Origin: Gallionella sp.
GTDB lineage: Bacteria > Pseudomonadota > Gammaproteobacteria > Burkholderiales > Gallionellaceae
NCBI GenBank assembly: GCA_028699065.1
Contig: JAQVVH010000001.1
Coordinates: 62,001-126,000 of the forward strand
Direction: 5' to 3'
Length of the DNA: 64,000 nucleotides
A model generated the notes under the pieces. The model saw only the letters and a list, made by a program, of their open reading frames with translations. It made no database searches and was not told the DNA's origin. Below, one piece after another: positions 9,087 to 16,888 of this stretch (within the stretch, counting starts at the first letter, position 1; every line of letters starts with the position of its first letter). The translations under genes and the position numbers were made by a program.

Positions 9087-9177
9087 GGAGAGGTGGATGA
9101 GCGGTTTAAGTCGCACGCCTGGAAAGCGTGTTTAGGGTAACACCCTAACGAGGGTTCGAATCCCTCCCTCTCCGCCA
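9087..9177 (+). tRNA. tRNA-Ser (anticodon GGA)
   Basis: The 91-base gene folds as a class II tRNA. The acceptor stem pairs GGAGAGG with CCTCTCC, the loop CTGGAAA carries anticodon GGA, and there is a long variable arm with inverted repeat TAGGG/CCCTA. The T-arm contains GGTTCGAATCC, and CCA is encoded (9175-9177). It reads UCC and UCU serine codons. Confidence 0.96.
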
Positions 9178-9236
9178 GCAACTACCCCCCCCAATTGATT
9201 GTTTGAATATCTGGGCAATCCGTCCAAAATTTACGA

Positions 9237-10010
9237 TTAGCGTCCGCGTATCTTGGCAATGAAGAAATGCCAGCCTGTTGCTTTGGATGTCTGGTACGCC
9301 GCCGTAATTTCTTCGCCATTCAGCGTGTAGGAAAAGATCCCGTGATCTTTGTCGAGCACGGTATTGAAAATCGGACCGAGTGCCTCGTCGCCAATGTCCG
9401 ATGGATGTTTGAAAATCCGGTCGATGTTCCGGTGAAGCGCGATCTTGCTATCCGGATTGATGGCGTAAAAATACATATCCGCAGGCAGGCGCGTTTTTTC
9501 CTCAATCAGTCGTGAAAGCAGACTGGCACTAACGGAAACACCAATCGCAGCAATCATCTTCCCACCCACCATCACGGGCGTGGCGACAATTACGGAGCGC
9601 TGGCCGGTGGATTTGCTAATGACCAGATCGCCTTCTATATCCGAGCCTGCCATCAGTTCGGGAAAATAAATGCGATCCTTCAAATTCTGGGTAACGAGAC
9701 CTTTTTCAACGGTGTAGTAGTGCCCGTCCGGAACGGCGTACCAAACAGCAGAATCGGTGGACAAATCCGCAGAAAGACGAACCAGTGCGGGCCGAACCCT
9801 GCCCCAGTCACCCGATTGCGCTTCTGCACTCGCCGCAATAACGCGCTCGCCACGCAGAATGCCTGCGAGATGCTCCTCCGCGATCCCCTGAAAACTGTTG
9901 GCCACCACGCTGGCATCGACATTCAGGGTTTGCTTTTCAGAGGCAGCCTGTGCTGGTAAAAAGCCCAAGGAAAGAAAGACAAAAGCCATTAGAAATGAGT
10001 AAAAGCGCAT
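9237..10010 (-). CDS. Exported Cache-domain protein without an output domain
   Basis: The 257 residues begin with a signal peptide (MRFYSFLMAFVFLSLGF, predicted cleavage after AQAA). The rest looks like a periplasmic double-Cache/PDC sensor fold: AVWYAVPDGHYYTVEKGL, RIYFPELMAG, STGQRSVIVATPVMVGGK and GVSVSASLLSRLI are typical. Such domains normally bind small ligands and sit before a membrane helix and a chemoreceptor, kinase or GGDEF domain. Here the protein stops right after WHFFIAKIRGR, with no anchor. I chose the ATG at 10008-10010 because AAGGAGAT lies 8 bases upstream; a TTG six codons earlier lacks this. Ligand and partner are unknown. Confidence 0.85.
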   Translation of the reverse strand: MRFYSFLMAFVFLSLGFLPAQAASEKQTLNVDASVVANSFQGIAEEHLAGILRGERVIAASAEAQSGDWGRVRPALVRLSADLSTDSAVWYAVPDGHYYTVEKGLVTQNLKDRIYFPELMAGSDIEGDLVISKSTGQRSVIVATPVMVGGKMIAAIGVSVSASLLSRLIEEKTRLPADMYFYAINPDSKIALHRNIDRIFKHPSDIGDEALGPIFNTVLDKDHGIFSYTLNGEEITAAYQTSKATGWHFFIAKIRGR

Positions 10011-10236
10011 GATAAAAATCTCCTTCAAAAGAAAACCGGAAGCATTATTTCCACATAGTTACTGCGGGGATCATAGGCCTGAACGAAGCTGGTTGGAACT
10101 TGATTGACGTACGCCCTCTCAGATCATGCGTATTTACGTTAGTAACATTGGCGTTCTTTCCGAACGATTTGATGAAATCGCCGGCCAGCAATTTTTGGAG
10201 TTAAGATGCTCCGCAGACCAACAACATGCAAAATTC

Positions 10237-11100
10237 ATGATGAAAAATACGCCGCTCACCATACGTCCCTTGCATCAAGACGAAATACCACTCGCGCTGG
10301 ACTGGGCTGCCGCAGAAGGCTGGAATCCCGGGATATACGATGCAGAGCCTTTTCTGGCGGAGGATCCCGAAGGATTTCTGGTGGGTGTGCTTGATGGCAG
10401 TCCGGTCGCAATCGTGTCCGCCGTGCGCTACGGCCAATCGTTCGCGTTCGGCGGGTTTTATATTGTGCGGCCGGATTGCCGTGGGCGCGGTTTCGGTCTG
10501 CAAATGCGGCTGGCGGCGATGGCGCGGCTGACAGGCCGCAACGTCGGCCTCGACGGCGTACTGGAACAACAGGACAACTACCGACGTTATGGCTTCAAAT
10601 TTGCGCACCGCAACGTGCGCTATTCCGGGCAATCCCGGGGCTCGCCGGTTACTTTGCCAGATCAGATCAATCTCGCGCCGCTGACCTCGCTGCCGTTTGC
10701 GCAACTGGCGCTCTATGACCGCGCTTTTTTCCCGGAGCCGCGCGAATCTTTTTTGCGCGCGTGGATTTCACAGCCGCAAACCGTGGCACTGGGGCTGATT
10801 GATCAGGGCAAATTGAGAGGTTACGGCGTATTGCGCGCCTGTCGTCAGGGCGACAAAATCGGGCCCTTGTTTGCCGATACACCCGAGCTGGCGGAAACGC
10901 TGTTCAACGCGCTCTGTAGCACACTGCCGGCGGGAACAGCCATTTTTCTGGACGTTCCGGAATGCAATGCCGCTGCCGTTGCACTCGCACTGCGCCACGG
11001 CATGACACAGGCTTTCGAAACGGCCCGTATGTATTCCGGCGATGCGCCCGACATTTCACTGGATCGTACCTACGGCATCACTAGTTACGAGCTGGGCTGA
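10237..11100 (+). CDS. GNAT family N-acetyltransferase (two-domain)
   Basis: About 287 residues. The N-terminal GNAT fold (about 1-140) shows the acetyl-CoA loop VRPDCRGRGFGLQMRLAAMA and the preceding strand FGGFYIV. A second, more diverged acetyltransferase-like half follows, ending in a typical FLDVPECNAAAVALALRHGM stretch. These two-domain GNAT proteins (YitH-like) have no settled substrate. The start is uncertain: ATG codons at 10237 and 10240 begin the domain directly, and an in-frame ATG at 10126 would add 37 residues of no visible function. It leads the plus-strand run to msrA and lies 20 bases before the deaminase. Confidence 0.85.
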   Translation: MMKNTPLTIRPLHQDEIPLALDWAAAEGWNPGIYDAEPFLAEDPEGFLVGVLDGSPVAIVSAVRYGQSFAFGGFYIVRPDCRGRGFGLQMRLAAMARLTGRNVGLDGVLEQQDNYRRYGFKFAHRNVRYSGQSRGSPVTLPDQINLAPLTSLPFAQLALYDRAFFPEPRESFLRAWISQPQTVALGLIDQGKLRGYGVLRACRQGDKIGPLFADTPELAETLFNALCSTLPAGTAIFLDVPECNAAAVALALRHGMTQAFETARMYSGDAPDISLDRTYGITSYELG

Positions 11101-11120
11101 ACCGCTCTTCGGAGATTTCT

Positions 11121-11582
11121 GTGGACACATTCATGCAAGCCGCGATTGAAGAAGCACAAACCGGACTGGCCGAAGGCGGCATTCCGATTGGCTCGGTGAT
11201 CGTATATCGCGGAAAAATTATCGGCCGCGGACATAACCGCCGTGTGCAACAGGGCAGCGCCATTTTGCATGGCGAGATGGATGCGTTTGAAAATGCCGGG
11301 CGTCAGCTGGCGGAAGTCTATGCCGAGTCCGTGCTGTACACCACCCTCTCGCCGTGCGCGATGTGCAGCGGCGCGATTGTGCTGTATGGCATCACCAAAG
11401 TGGTCGTCGGCGAGAACCTCACCTTCATGGGCGAAGAAGGCTGGCTAAAATCGCGCGGCGTCAGTGTCGAAGTATTGCAGGATCCCGCCTGCATCGGAAT
11501 GATGCAGACCTTCATTAACACGCACCCCGAACTCTGGAATGAGGATATCGGGCAGCCGGACGGCAACACCGCCTCAACATGA
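11121..11582 (+). CDS. Nucleoside/cytosine deaminase, similar to fungal-type cytosine deaminase
   Basis: The 153-residue zinc deaminase has the catalytic HGE (ILHGEMDAFENAG) and PCxxC (TTLSPCAMCSGAIVLYGI) motifs. Overall it resembles yeast Fcy1 more than TadA or the TIM-barrel CodA. It uses HGE rather than HAE, has VVGENLTFMG after the zinc site, and ends HPELWNEDIG. It likely deaminates cytosine to uracil in pyrimidine salvage, though related nucleobases are possible. The start is GTG at 11121 with CGGAG upstream. Its last 4 bases overlap the msrA ATG, so the two are coupled. Confidence 0.85.
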   Translation: MDTFMQAAIEEAQTGLAEGGIPIGSVIVYRGKIIGRGHNRRVQQGSAILHGEMDAFENAGRQLAEVYAESVLYTTLSPCAMCSGAIVLYGITKVVVGENLTFMGEEGWLKSRGVSVEVLQDPACIGMMQTFINTHPELWNEDIGQPDGNTAST

Positions 11583-12175
11583 CAACCGTTCGCCGTTTTT
11601 TTGCCTTATGCTTGCTGCTCGGACTACTCAGCCCGTCAGCTTGGGGAGAGAATCGCATGCAGACATCACACAACTCACAGATCGCTTATCTGGCCGGAGG
11701 CTGCTTCTGGGGCATGGAAGAGCTGGTGCGCCAGATTCCCGGTGTGCTGGATACCGAAGTGGGCTACACCGGCGGAAATACTCCCGATGCCACTTATGAA
11801 GTCGTGCGCACCGGGCGCAGCGGTCATGCCGAGTCTCTGAAAATCACCTTCGATACAGGAAAGCTGAGTTATCGCCATCTACTGTTTGAGTTTTTTAGAA
11901 TGCACAATCCGACAACGCGCAACCAACAGGGAAACGATGTCGGCACGCAATATCGTTCGGCAATTTTTTATGTGGATGAGACGCAGAAAAAAATGGCCGA
12001 AGAGGTCATCCGCACGGTAGATGCCTCGGGCGAATGGCAGGCCAGAGTCGTCACCGAGGTTGTGCCCTTCGGGACGTTTTATCAGGCCGAGGAATATCAC
12101 CAGAAGTATTTGCGCAAACATCCGCATGGCTACACCTGCCATTTTGTTCGCCGGTTAAATTTGGGAGAATTTTGA
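11579..12175 (+). CDS. msrA: Peptide-methionine (S)-S-oxide reductase, probably exported
   Basis: The 198-residue MsrA has the catalytic cysteine motif GGCFWGMEE, the GYTGG element, and the conserved QYRSAIFY and YHQKYL segments. It reduces methionine-S-sulfoxide in proteins. The first 24 residues (RRFFALCLLLGLLSPSAWG) look like a signal peptide, so the enzyme may act in the periplasm. An internal ATG (MQTSHNSQ) could give a cytoplasmic form. No C-terminal resolving cysteine tail is evident beyond YTCHF. The gene overlaps the deaminase by 4 bases and ends one base before the ParA-like gene. Confidence 0.94.
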   Translation: MTTVRRFFALCLLLGLLSPSAWGENRMQTSHNSQIAYLAGGCFWGMEELVRQIPGVLDTEVGYTGGNTPDATYEVVRTGRSGHAESLKITFDTGKLSYRHLLFEFFRMHNPTTRNQQGNDVGTQYRSAIFYVDETQKKMAEEVIRTVDASGEWQARVVTEVVPFGTFYQAEEYHQKYLRKHPHGYTCHFVRRLNLGEF

Positions 12176-12176
12176 T

Positions 12177-12794
12177 ATGCAAACTGTCCTGATCGCCAAT
12201 CCCAAAGGAGGCAGCGGAAAGACCACACTATCGACCAACATTGCCGGTTACCTTGCCGCACAAGGTAAGCGGGTATCCATACTCGATCTCGACCGGCAAA
12301 AGTCGGCGACCGAATGGCTGGCCAACCGGCCGGAATCCCTGCCCGAAATCACCGCGCTTAACGAAACCAAATCCGCCAATCATTCTGACTGGCTAGTGAT
12401 TGACTCACCCGCGGGTCTGCATGGCAAAAATTTGGAACATGCCTTAAGAATTGCGCGACGCGTCATTATTCCGGTGGCACCATCCGTCTTTGACATTCAG
12501 GCCAGCTACGGTTTTCTGCGCGCACTCGCGGAACAAAAAGCCGTGATTAAGGGAAAAATCTCCGTGGGCGTAGTGGGCATGCGCATGGATCCGCGCACAC
12601 GGGCCGCCTTGACTCTGGAGAATTTTGTGCGTCACCAGTCGTTCCCGATTCTGGCTTTTTTACGCGAGACCCAAGCCTATGTGAATGCGGCTTTTGAGGG
12701 GAAGTCGTTGTTCGACTTGCCCCAGCATCTGGCCGAACGCGAGTTGGAACAGTGGCGCTTCATGCTGCATTGGCTGGATCAGCCTGTCGACTGA
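12177..12794 (+). CDS. ParA family ATPase
   Basis: This 205-residue orphan ParA/MinD-type ATPase has the deviant Walker A motif NPKGGSGKTTLSTN near the N-terminus, SILDLDRQKSATEW and WLVIDSPAGLHGKN. No ParB-like gene and no parS repeat are nearby, so a role in chromosome partition is unlikely to be the main one. Orphan ParA proteins often position other cell structures. It begins one base after msrA and precedes ppk2. Positioning of polyphosphate is a speculative link suggested only by the neighbour. Confidence 0.88.
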   Translation: MQTVLIANPKGGSGKTTLSTNIAGYLAAQGKRVSILDLDRQKSATEWLANRPESLPEITALNETKSANHSDWLVIDSPAGLHGKNLEHALRIARRVIIPVAPSVFDIQASYGFLRALAEQKAVIKGKISVGVVGMRMDPRTRAALTLENFVRHQSFPILAFLRETQAYVNAAFEGKSLFDLPQHLAERELEQWRFMLHWLDQPVD

Positions 12795-12810
12795 TTTCAA
12801 CAGCAAGGCG

Positions 12811-12839
12811 CAGACATCATTTTCCTTCAGGTTTAGAAT
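12811..12839 (+). promoter_or_regulatory. Candidate promoter of ppk2
   Basis: CAGACA (12811-12816), a 17-base spacer and TAGAAT (12834-12839) lie 47 bases before the ppk2 ATG. The -35 matches consensus at GACA and the -10 at five of six bases. This would let ppk2 be transcribed apart from the parA-like gene. Confidence 0.55.
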
Positions 12840-12886
12840 GACCTCAGTACTGTTTTGAATCTGGAAATTGGAAAGGATAATTTGCC

Positions 12887-14041
12887 ATGGCAACCCCTGC
12901 TCGCAAACCCCGCAGCGCCAAAACCACCGCCTCCACGCGCGCCCGTAAGCCTCGCCAAGCGAGCAGCGGAGATGTTGCCCCCGGATTGAATCGCGCAAGC
13001 GTCGACCGGCATGTGGTTACAGAATCCATAGCTGCGGCGCAAAGCGCAAAAACCGCGGCCGTCACAGACATCGTGGCCAACTTGAGCAAGTCGGATGTCG
13101 ACAACCTGGCCAAGTCGCTCGAAGCCATTATGGCCGGCGCCTCCCCCGAAGATGCCGCCATCCTGCGCAAAACGCTGCTGGATCAGCCTGCACTGGTAAT
13201 ATCTGTCGGTTCCAGTCCGGACGACGAGCTCTCTGATGACTGGCGACAAGGCGGCTATCCATATAAAAACCTCATGTCGCGCAAGAATTACGAAAAGCAG
13301 AAATATGCGCTGCAGGTCGAATTGTTGAAATTGCAGGCCTGGGTCAAGGAAACCCGGCAAAAGGTGATGATCATCTTCGAGGGGCGCGATGCTGCCGGGA
13401 AGGGCGGGACCATCAAGCGCTTCATGGAACATCTCAATCCGCGGGGTGCTCGGGTGGTTGCGCTGGAAAAACCCTCGGAAGTCGAACAGGGACAGTGGTA
13501 TTTCCAGCGTTATGTGCAACACCTGCCCACTGCGGGAGAAATCGTACTGTTCGATCGTTCCTGGTATAACCGCGCCGGGGTTGAACGCGTCATGGGATTT
13601 TGCAGCAATGACGAATACACCGAATTCATGCGCCAGGCGCCGGAATTCGAGCGAAATTTGGTACGTAGCGGCGTACACGTGATCAAATTCTGGTTCTCGG
13701 TAAGCCGCAAGGAGCAACGCCGTCGCTTCAAGGAACGCAAAATCCACCCGCTTAAACAGTGGAAACTGAGCCCCATCGACCTCGCCTCACTGGACAAGTG
13801 GGACGACTACACCAAGGCCAAGGAGGCGATGTTTTTCTATACCGACACCGCGGATGCCCCATGGACAGTCATCAAATCCGACTGCAAAAAACGCGCCCGT
13901 CTAAATGCCTTGCGCTACATCCTCCACAAACTTCCCTATACCAACAAGGATCTCAGCCACCTTGGGCCGCTGGATCCCCTGCTGGTCGGTCGTGCCAATT
14001 TGGTTTACGAGCAGGGCGAAAAAGAGAATGCCCTCCTCTGA
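12887..14041 (+). CDS. ppk2: Polyphosphate kinase 2
   Basis: The 384-residue PPK2 core runs from about residue 125. It has Walker A FEGRDAAGKGGTIKRF, the lid-side VALEKPSEVEQGQWYFQRY and Walker B-like VLFDRSWYNRAGVERVMGF. These enzymes move phosphate between polyphosphate and nucleoside di- or triphosphates; the single kinase domain fits class I. The first 25 residues are rich in Ala, Lys, Arg and Pro (RKPRSAKTTASTRARKPR), an extra basic tail not needed for catalysis that might bind polyphosphate or DNA. The ATG at 12887 has GAAAGGA upstream. Confidence 0.95.
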   Translation: MATPARKPRSAKTTASTRARKPRQASSGDVAPGLNRASVDRHVVTESIAAAQSAKTAAVTDIVANLSKSDVDNLAKSLEAIMAGASPEDAAILRKTLLDQPALVISVGSSPDDELSDDWRQGGYPYKNLMSRKNYEKQKYALQVELLKLQAWVKETRQKVMIIFEGRDAAGKGGTIKRFMEHLNPRGARVVALEKPSEVEQGQWYFQRYVQHLPTAGEIVLFDRSWYNRAGVERVMGFCSNDEYTEFMRQAPEFERNLVRSGVHVIKFWFSVSRKEQRRRFKERKIHPLKQWKLSPIDLASLDKWDDYTKAKEAMFFYTDTADAPWTVIKSDCKKRARLNALRYILHKLPYTNKDLSHLGPLDPLLVGRANLVYEQGEKENALL

Positions 14042-14047
14042 GCGGTT

Positions 14048-14410
14048 ATGATGCGCTCCCATTCCGAACTCATGATATTGCGTGACGAGCTGCGAGCCTT
14101 CGCCGCCGCCCGTGAGTGGGAACAGTTTCACACGCCCAAAAATCTGAGCATGGCGCTCATGGTGGAAGCTGCAGAACTCATCGAACACTTCCAGTGGCGT
14201 TCGGAACACCAATCCGACAATCTGCCGCCGGAAGACCTGTTGGCTGTCGGCGAGGAGCTCGCCGATGTACTGCTTTATCTGGTACGCCTGTCCGACCGTC
14301 TGGATATTGATTTGTTTTCAGCGGCACTACAGAAGCTTGAAAAGAACGCGGCCAAATATCCCGTTGAGAAATCCCGGGGAAATGCGAAAAAGTACACGGA
14401 ATTCAAGTAA
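14048..14410 (+). CDS. MazG-like nucleotide pyrophosphohydrolase
   Basis: The 120-residue all-alpha NTP pyrophosphohydrolase has the metal-binding signatures VEAAELIEHFQW and EELADVLLYLVRLSD. It resembles the short RS21-C6/dCTPase type that removes non-canonical or excess dNTPs. It starts 6 bases after ppk2 and is probably cotranscribed. Two adjacent ATG codons (14048, 14051) are possible starts. A strong terminator follows at 14446-14473. Confidence 0.9.
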   Translation: MMRSHSELMILRDELRAFAAAREWEQFHTPKNLSMALMVEAAELIEHFQWRSEHQSDNLPPEDLLAVGEELADVLLYLVRLSDRLDIDLFSAALQKLEKNAAKYPVEKSRGNAKKYTEFK

Positions 14411-14445
14411 CCCCCGCTGGCCCCAGCCATTATCGAATAGAACAA

Positions 14446-14473
14446 AAAAAGGCCCGGATCCCCGGGCCTTTTT
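14446..14473. terminator. Bidirectional intrinsic terminator
   Basis: A perfect GGCCCGG/CCGGGCC stem with a 4-base loop is extended by five A-T pairs, giving an A-run on one side and a T-run on the other. It lies between the convergent pyrophosphohydrolase and glycine-zipper genes and can stop both. Confidence 0.9.
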
Positions 14474-14493
14474 ACGCTACAAAGCTGCGCTGA

Positions 14494-15183
14494 TCAGCGA
14501 TTGTCATAGCGATAGTCGCGCTCTTCACGACGATCATTACGGTCGCCCTCGTCTTCCATAACATTCACGCGAACACGGATGGTGGAACCCGGCTTATACG
14601 GCAGCGTGGTGGTGTAATCACGTCCGTCATAGCGATATTTAACGGTATAACCCTTAATCACCTCACGGCTGTTCTGAACTTCGCGGCAACGCTGCACCTG
14701 TTCGGTGCGCGGCTGGTTGGAAGTCGGATTGGCCACACGATCACCAATTACGGCACCCGCGATACCCCCCACCGCCGTTGCAGCCTTGTTACCCGAGCCA
14801 CCACCTACCTGACTGCCCAGCAACGCGCCCGCAACACCCCCGATGATTGAGCCGGTTGCAGAACGATTGCTATCCTGATTATCCACGCGATCACCCACCA
14901 CCGCGCCGGCCACCGCACCGGCACCGGTTGCTGCGGTATTGCCGCTACCGCCACCGACCTGGCTACCCAGCAAACCGCCAGCCACGCCGCCCACAATCGC
15001 CCCCGTCATGGAACGCTCCTTGGGCTGCACTTGGACGGTCTCGGTCCAGCACTCGCGCTTAGGTTCGGAAATTCGCTCATAAATCGGGGTGCTGGAAATC
15101 ACCCGGGCAGTATCGCTGTAATCTGCCGCATAGGCGCCACCATACAAACCGACCAGACTCAATACCAACAGACTCTTCTTCAT
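14494..15183 (-). CDS. Glycine-zipper outer surface protein with a duplicated zipper
   Basis: The 229-residue protein has a signal peptide (KKSLLVLSLVGLYGGAYA). Two near-identical glycine-zipper segments of about 45 residues follow, each containing GGVAG(G/A)LLGSQVGGGSGN and then AGAV(V/I)GDRV. The C-terminal part includes GYTVKYRYDGRDYTTTLPY and an Arg/Asp-rich tail. Glycine-zipper 2TM (Rickettsia 17 kDa antigen-like) proteins usually sit in the envelope, often in the outer membrane. There is no lipobox cysteine, so it is not a classical lipoprotein. Function is unknown; the internal duplication is the notable point. Confidence 0.85.
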   Translation of the reverse strand: MKKSLLVLSLVGLYGGAYAADYSDTARVISSTPIYERISEPKRECWTETVQVQPKERSMTGAIVGGVAGGLLGSQVGGGSGNTAATGAGAVAGAVVGDRVDNQDSNRSATGSIIGGVAGALLGSQVGGGSGNKAATAVGGIAGAVIGDRVANPTSNQPRTEQVQRCREVQNSREVIKGYTVKYRYDGRDYTTTLPYKPGSTIRVRVNVMEDEGDRNDRREERDYRYDNR

Positions 15184-15287
15184 TTATCGCTCCTTGGAAA
15201 AAACGCCCGCTCGCTGCGGGACGACCCTGTGACCGGTACTCCCTGTACTCGTTCCATCATAACTGTTTCAAAATGTACAAGACAAGC

Positions 15288-15302
15288 GGCCTGTAACAGG
15301 CC
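15288..15302 (-). terminator. Hairpin just after the DedA stop
   Basis: A perfect 6-base stem GGCCTG/CAGGCC with a 3-base loop lies 2 bases past the DedA stop codon. There is no clear T-run, so it may be a weak terminator or an RNA-protecting 3' hairpin. Confidence 0.4.
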
Positions 15303-15304
15303 TT

Positions 15305-15943
15305 TCAGCTGTTTTGGCGGCGGTGACGCAAAAACTCGAGAAGTGCCGGCAGGAAGGAAATGACAATAATGAATAAAATCATCAGGGTGAGATTATCCTT
15401 GATGAGCGGAATATTGCCGAACAGGAAACCGGCCACGGTCAGGCTGCCAATCCAGGCAAGGCTGCCCAGCGCACTAAACAACACAAACAGGCGATAACGC
15501 ATCAGACCGATCCCGGCTACGAAGGGTGCGAAAGTTCGGATAATGGGCAAAAAACGGGCAAAAAGGATCGTCTTGCCGCCATGCTTTTCGTAAAACGCAT
15601 GGGTTTTTTCAATATGGGCGCGTTTGATCAGCCCATCTGTTTTGCGCAGCAGCCGTACCCCGACCAGCCGTCCGATCCAATAATTGGTATTGTCGCCACT
15701 GAAGGCCGCGATCATTAGCAGCGGCATTAACCATTCCAACTGCAAAGCACCCAGTCCGCAGAGTGCGCCCGCCACGAACAACAACGAATCCCCCGGCAAA
15801 AATGGCGTCACGACAAAGCCGGTTTCGCAGAAGATGATCAGGAACAAAATGCCGTAAACCCAGACACCATACTCCTGCGTGAGTGCCAGCAGGTGGGCAT
15901 CCAGATGCAGGATGACGTCTACAAAAAGGGCAAACAGTTCCAT
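15305..15943 (-). CDS. DedA family membrane protein
   Basis: The 212 residues carry an SNARE-associated/VTT domain: ETGFVVTPFLPGDSLLF near residue 40, and FARFLPIIRTFAPFVAGIG with the conserved Arg pair near 115-130. About five hydrophobic segments are visible. DedA proteins are inner-membrane proteins thought to recycle the undecaprenyl phosphate carrier or move lipids and to support membrane potential. The start codon lies directly against the secF stop (15944), so it is likely the last gene of the sec operon. Confidence 0.92.
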   Translation of the reverse strand: MELFALFVDVILHLDAHLLALTQEYGVWVYGILFLIIFCETGFVVTPFLPGDSLLFVAGALCGLGALQLEWLMPLLMIAAFSGDNTNYWIGRLVGVRLLRKTDGLIKRAHIEKTHAFYEKHGGKTILFARFLPIIRTFAPFVAGIGLMRYRLFVLFSALGSLAWIGSLTVAGFLFGNIPLIKDNLTLMILFIIVISFLPALLEFLRHRRQNS

Positions 15944-16876
15944 TTAGGGCAGCACTTCCTCGGCTTCAACTTTTTCGGGCTTGATGAAATCCTCACGCGA
16001 CACACCCAAAAGTATGAGCAACGGGCTGGCGACCAGCACCGAAGAATAGATGCTAAACATGATTCCGATCGTTAAAGCCATCGCAAAGTAATGCAGCGTC
16101 TCCCCGCCCATCAGCAACATCGCCAGCACCATCATCTGCGTTGAACCGTGGGTAATAATCGTCCGCGACATCGTACGGGTAATCGCGTTATCGATAATCT
16201 CGGTGACCTCGGTTTTACGCATCTTGCGGAAATTTTCGCGAATCCGGTCAAACACCACGACCGACTCGTTCACGGAATAACCCAGCACCGCCAGCACTGC
16301 AGCCAGCACAGAGAGAGAGAACTCCCACTGGAAAAAAGCAAAAAAGCCGAGAATGATCACCACGTCATGCAGGTTGGCGATAATTGCCGACAGGCCGAAT
16401 TTCCATTCGAAGCGCAACCACAGATAGCCCACAATACCCAGCGAAACCAGCAGCAGCGCCATCGCACCGTTTTCTACCAGATCCTTGCCCACCTGCGGGC
16501 CGACAAATTCCACGCGGCGCACTTCAACCGACCCATCCTGCTGACGCAGACTTTGCAATACCTGTTCGGAAAGTTGGGCTCCCGCGAGATTCTGCTTCAG
16601 CGGCACCTGAATCAGCACGTCCTGGCTGGACCCGAAATTTTGCACCAGGGCATCGTGCAATCCGGTTGTCGCCAGTTGGCCGCGCACCGCAGGCAAATCG
16701 GCTGGTTGCGCGTAGTGAACTTCCATTACCGTTCCACCGGTAAAATCCACGCCGAAATTCAGGCCCCGTGTCGCCAGGAAAAATACAGCCAGAATAAAAG
16801 TCACCAGCGAAATCGTGGTGGTATAACGTCCATAGCTCATGAACGGAATGTCGCGTTTGATCTTGAAGAAATCCAT
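15944..16876 (-). CDS. secF: Protein translocase subunit SecF
   Basis: The 310-residue protein has six predicted membrane segments and the first periplasmic loop. The signature FGVDFTGGTVMEV appears near residue 45. SecF works with SecD in the RND-like motor that pulls exported proteins out of SecYEG using proton motive force. The later segments show SVNESVVVFDRIREN, strongly conserved in SecF. It begins 12 bases after secD stops. Confidence 0.97.
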   Translation of the reverse strand: MDFFKIKRDIPFMSYGRYTTTISLVTFILAVFFLATRGLNFGVDFTGGTVMEVHYAQPADLPAVRGQLATTGLHDALVQNFGSSQDVLIQVPLKQNLAGAQLSEQVLQSLRQQDGSVEVRRVEFVGPQVGKDLVENGAMALLLVSLGIVGYLWLRFEWKFGLSAIIANLHDVVIILGFFAFFQWEFSLSVLAAVLAVLGYSVNESVVVFDRIRENFRKMRKTEVTEIIDNAITRTMSRTIITHGSTQMMVLAMLLMGGETLHYFAMALTIGIMFSIYSSVLVASPLLILLGVSREDFIKPEKVEAEEVLP

Positions 16877-16888
16877 GACGTCCCCTAA

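Noticed and set aside
9087..9240. tRNA-Ser as an integration site for a mobile element
   Set aside because: No direct repeat of the tRNA 3' end, no integrase and no composition shift follow. The Cache gene alone does not make an island.
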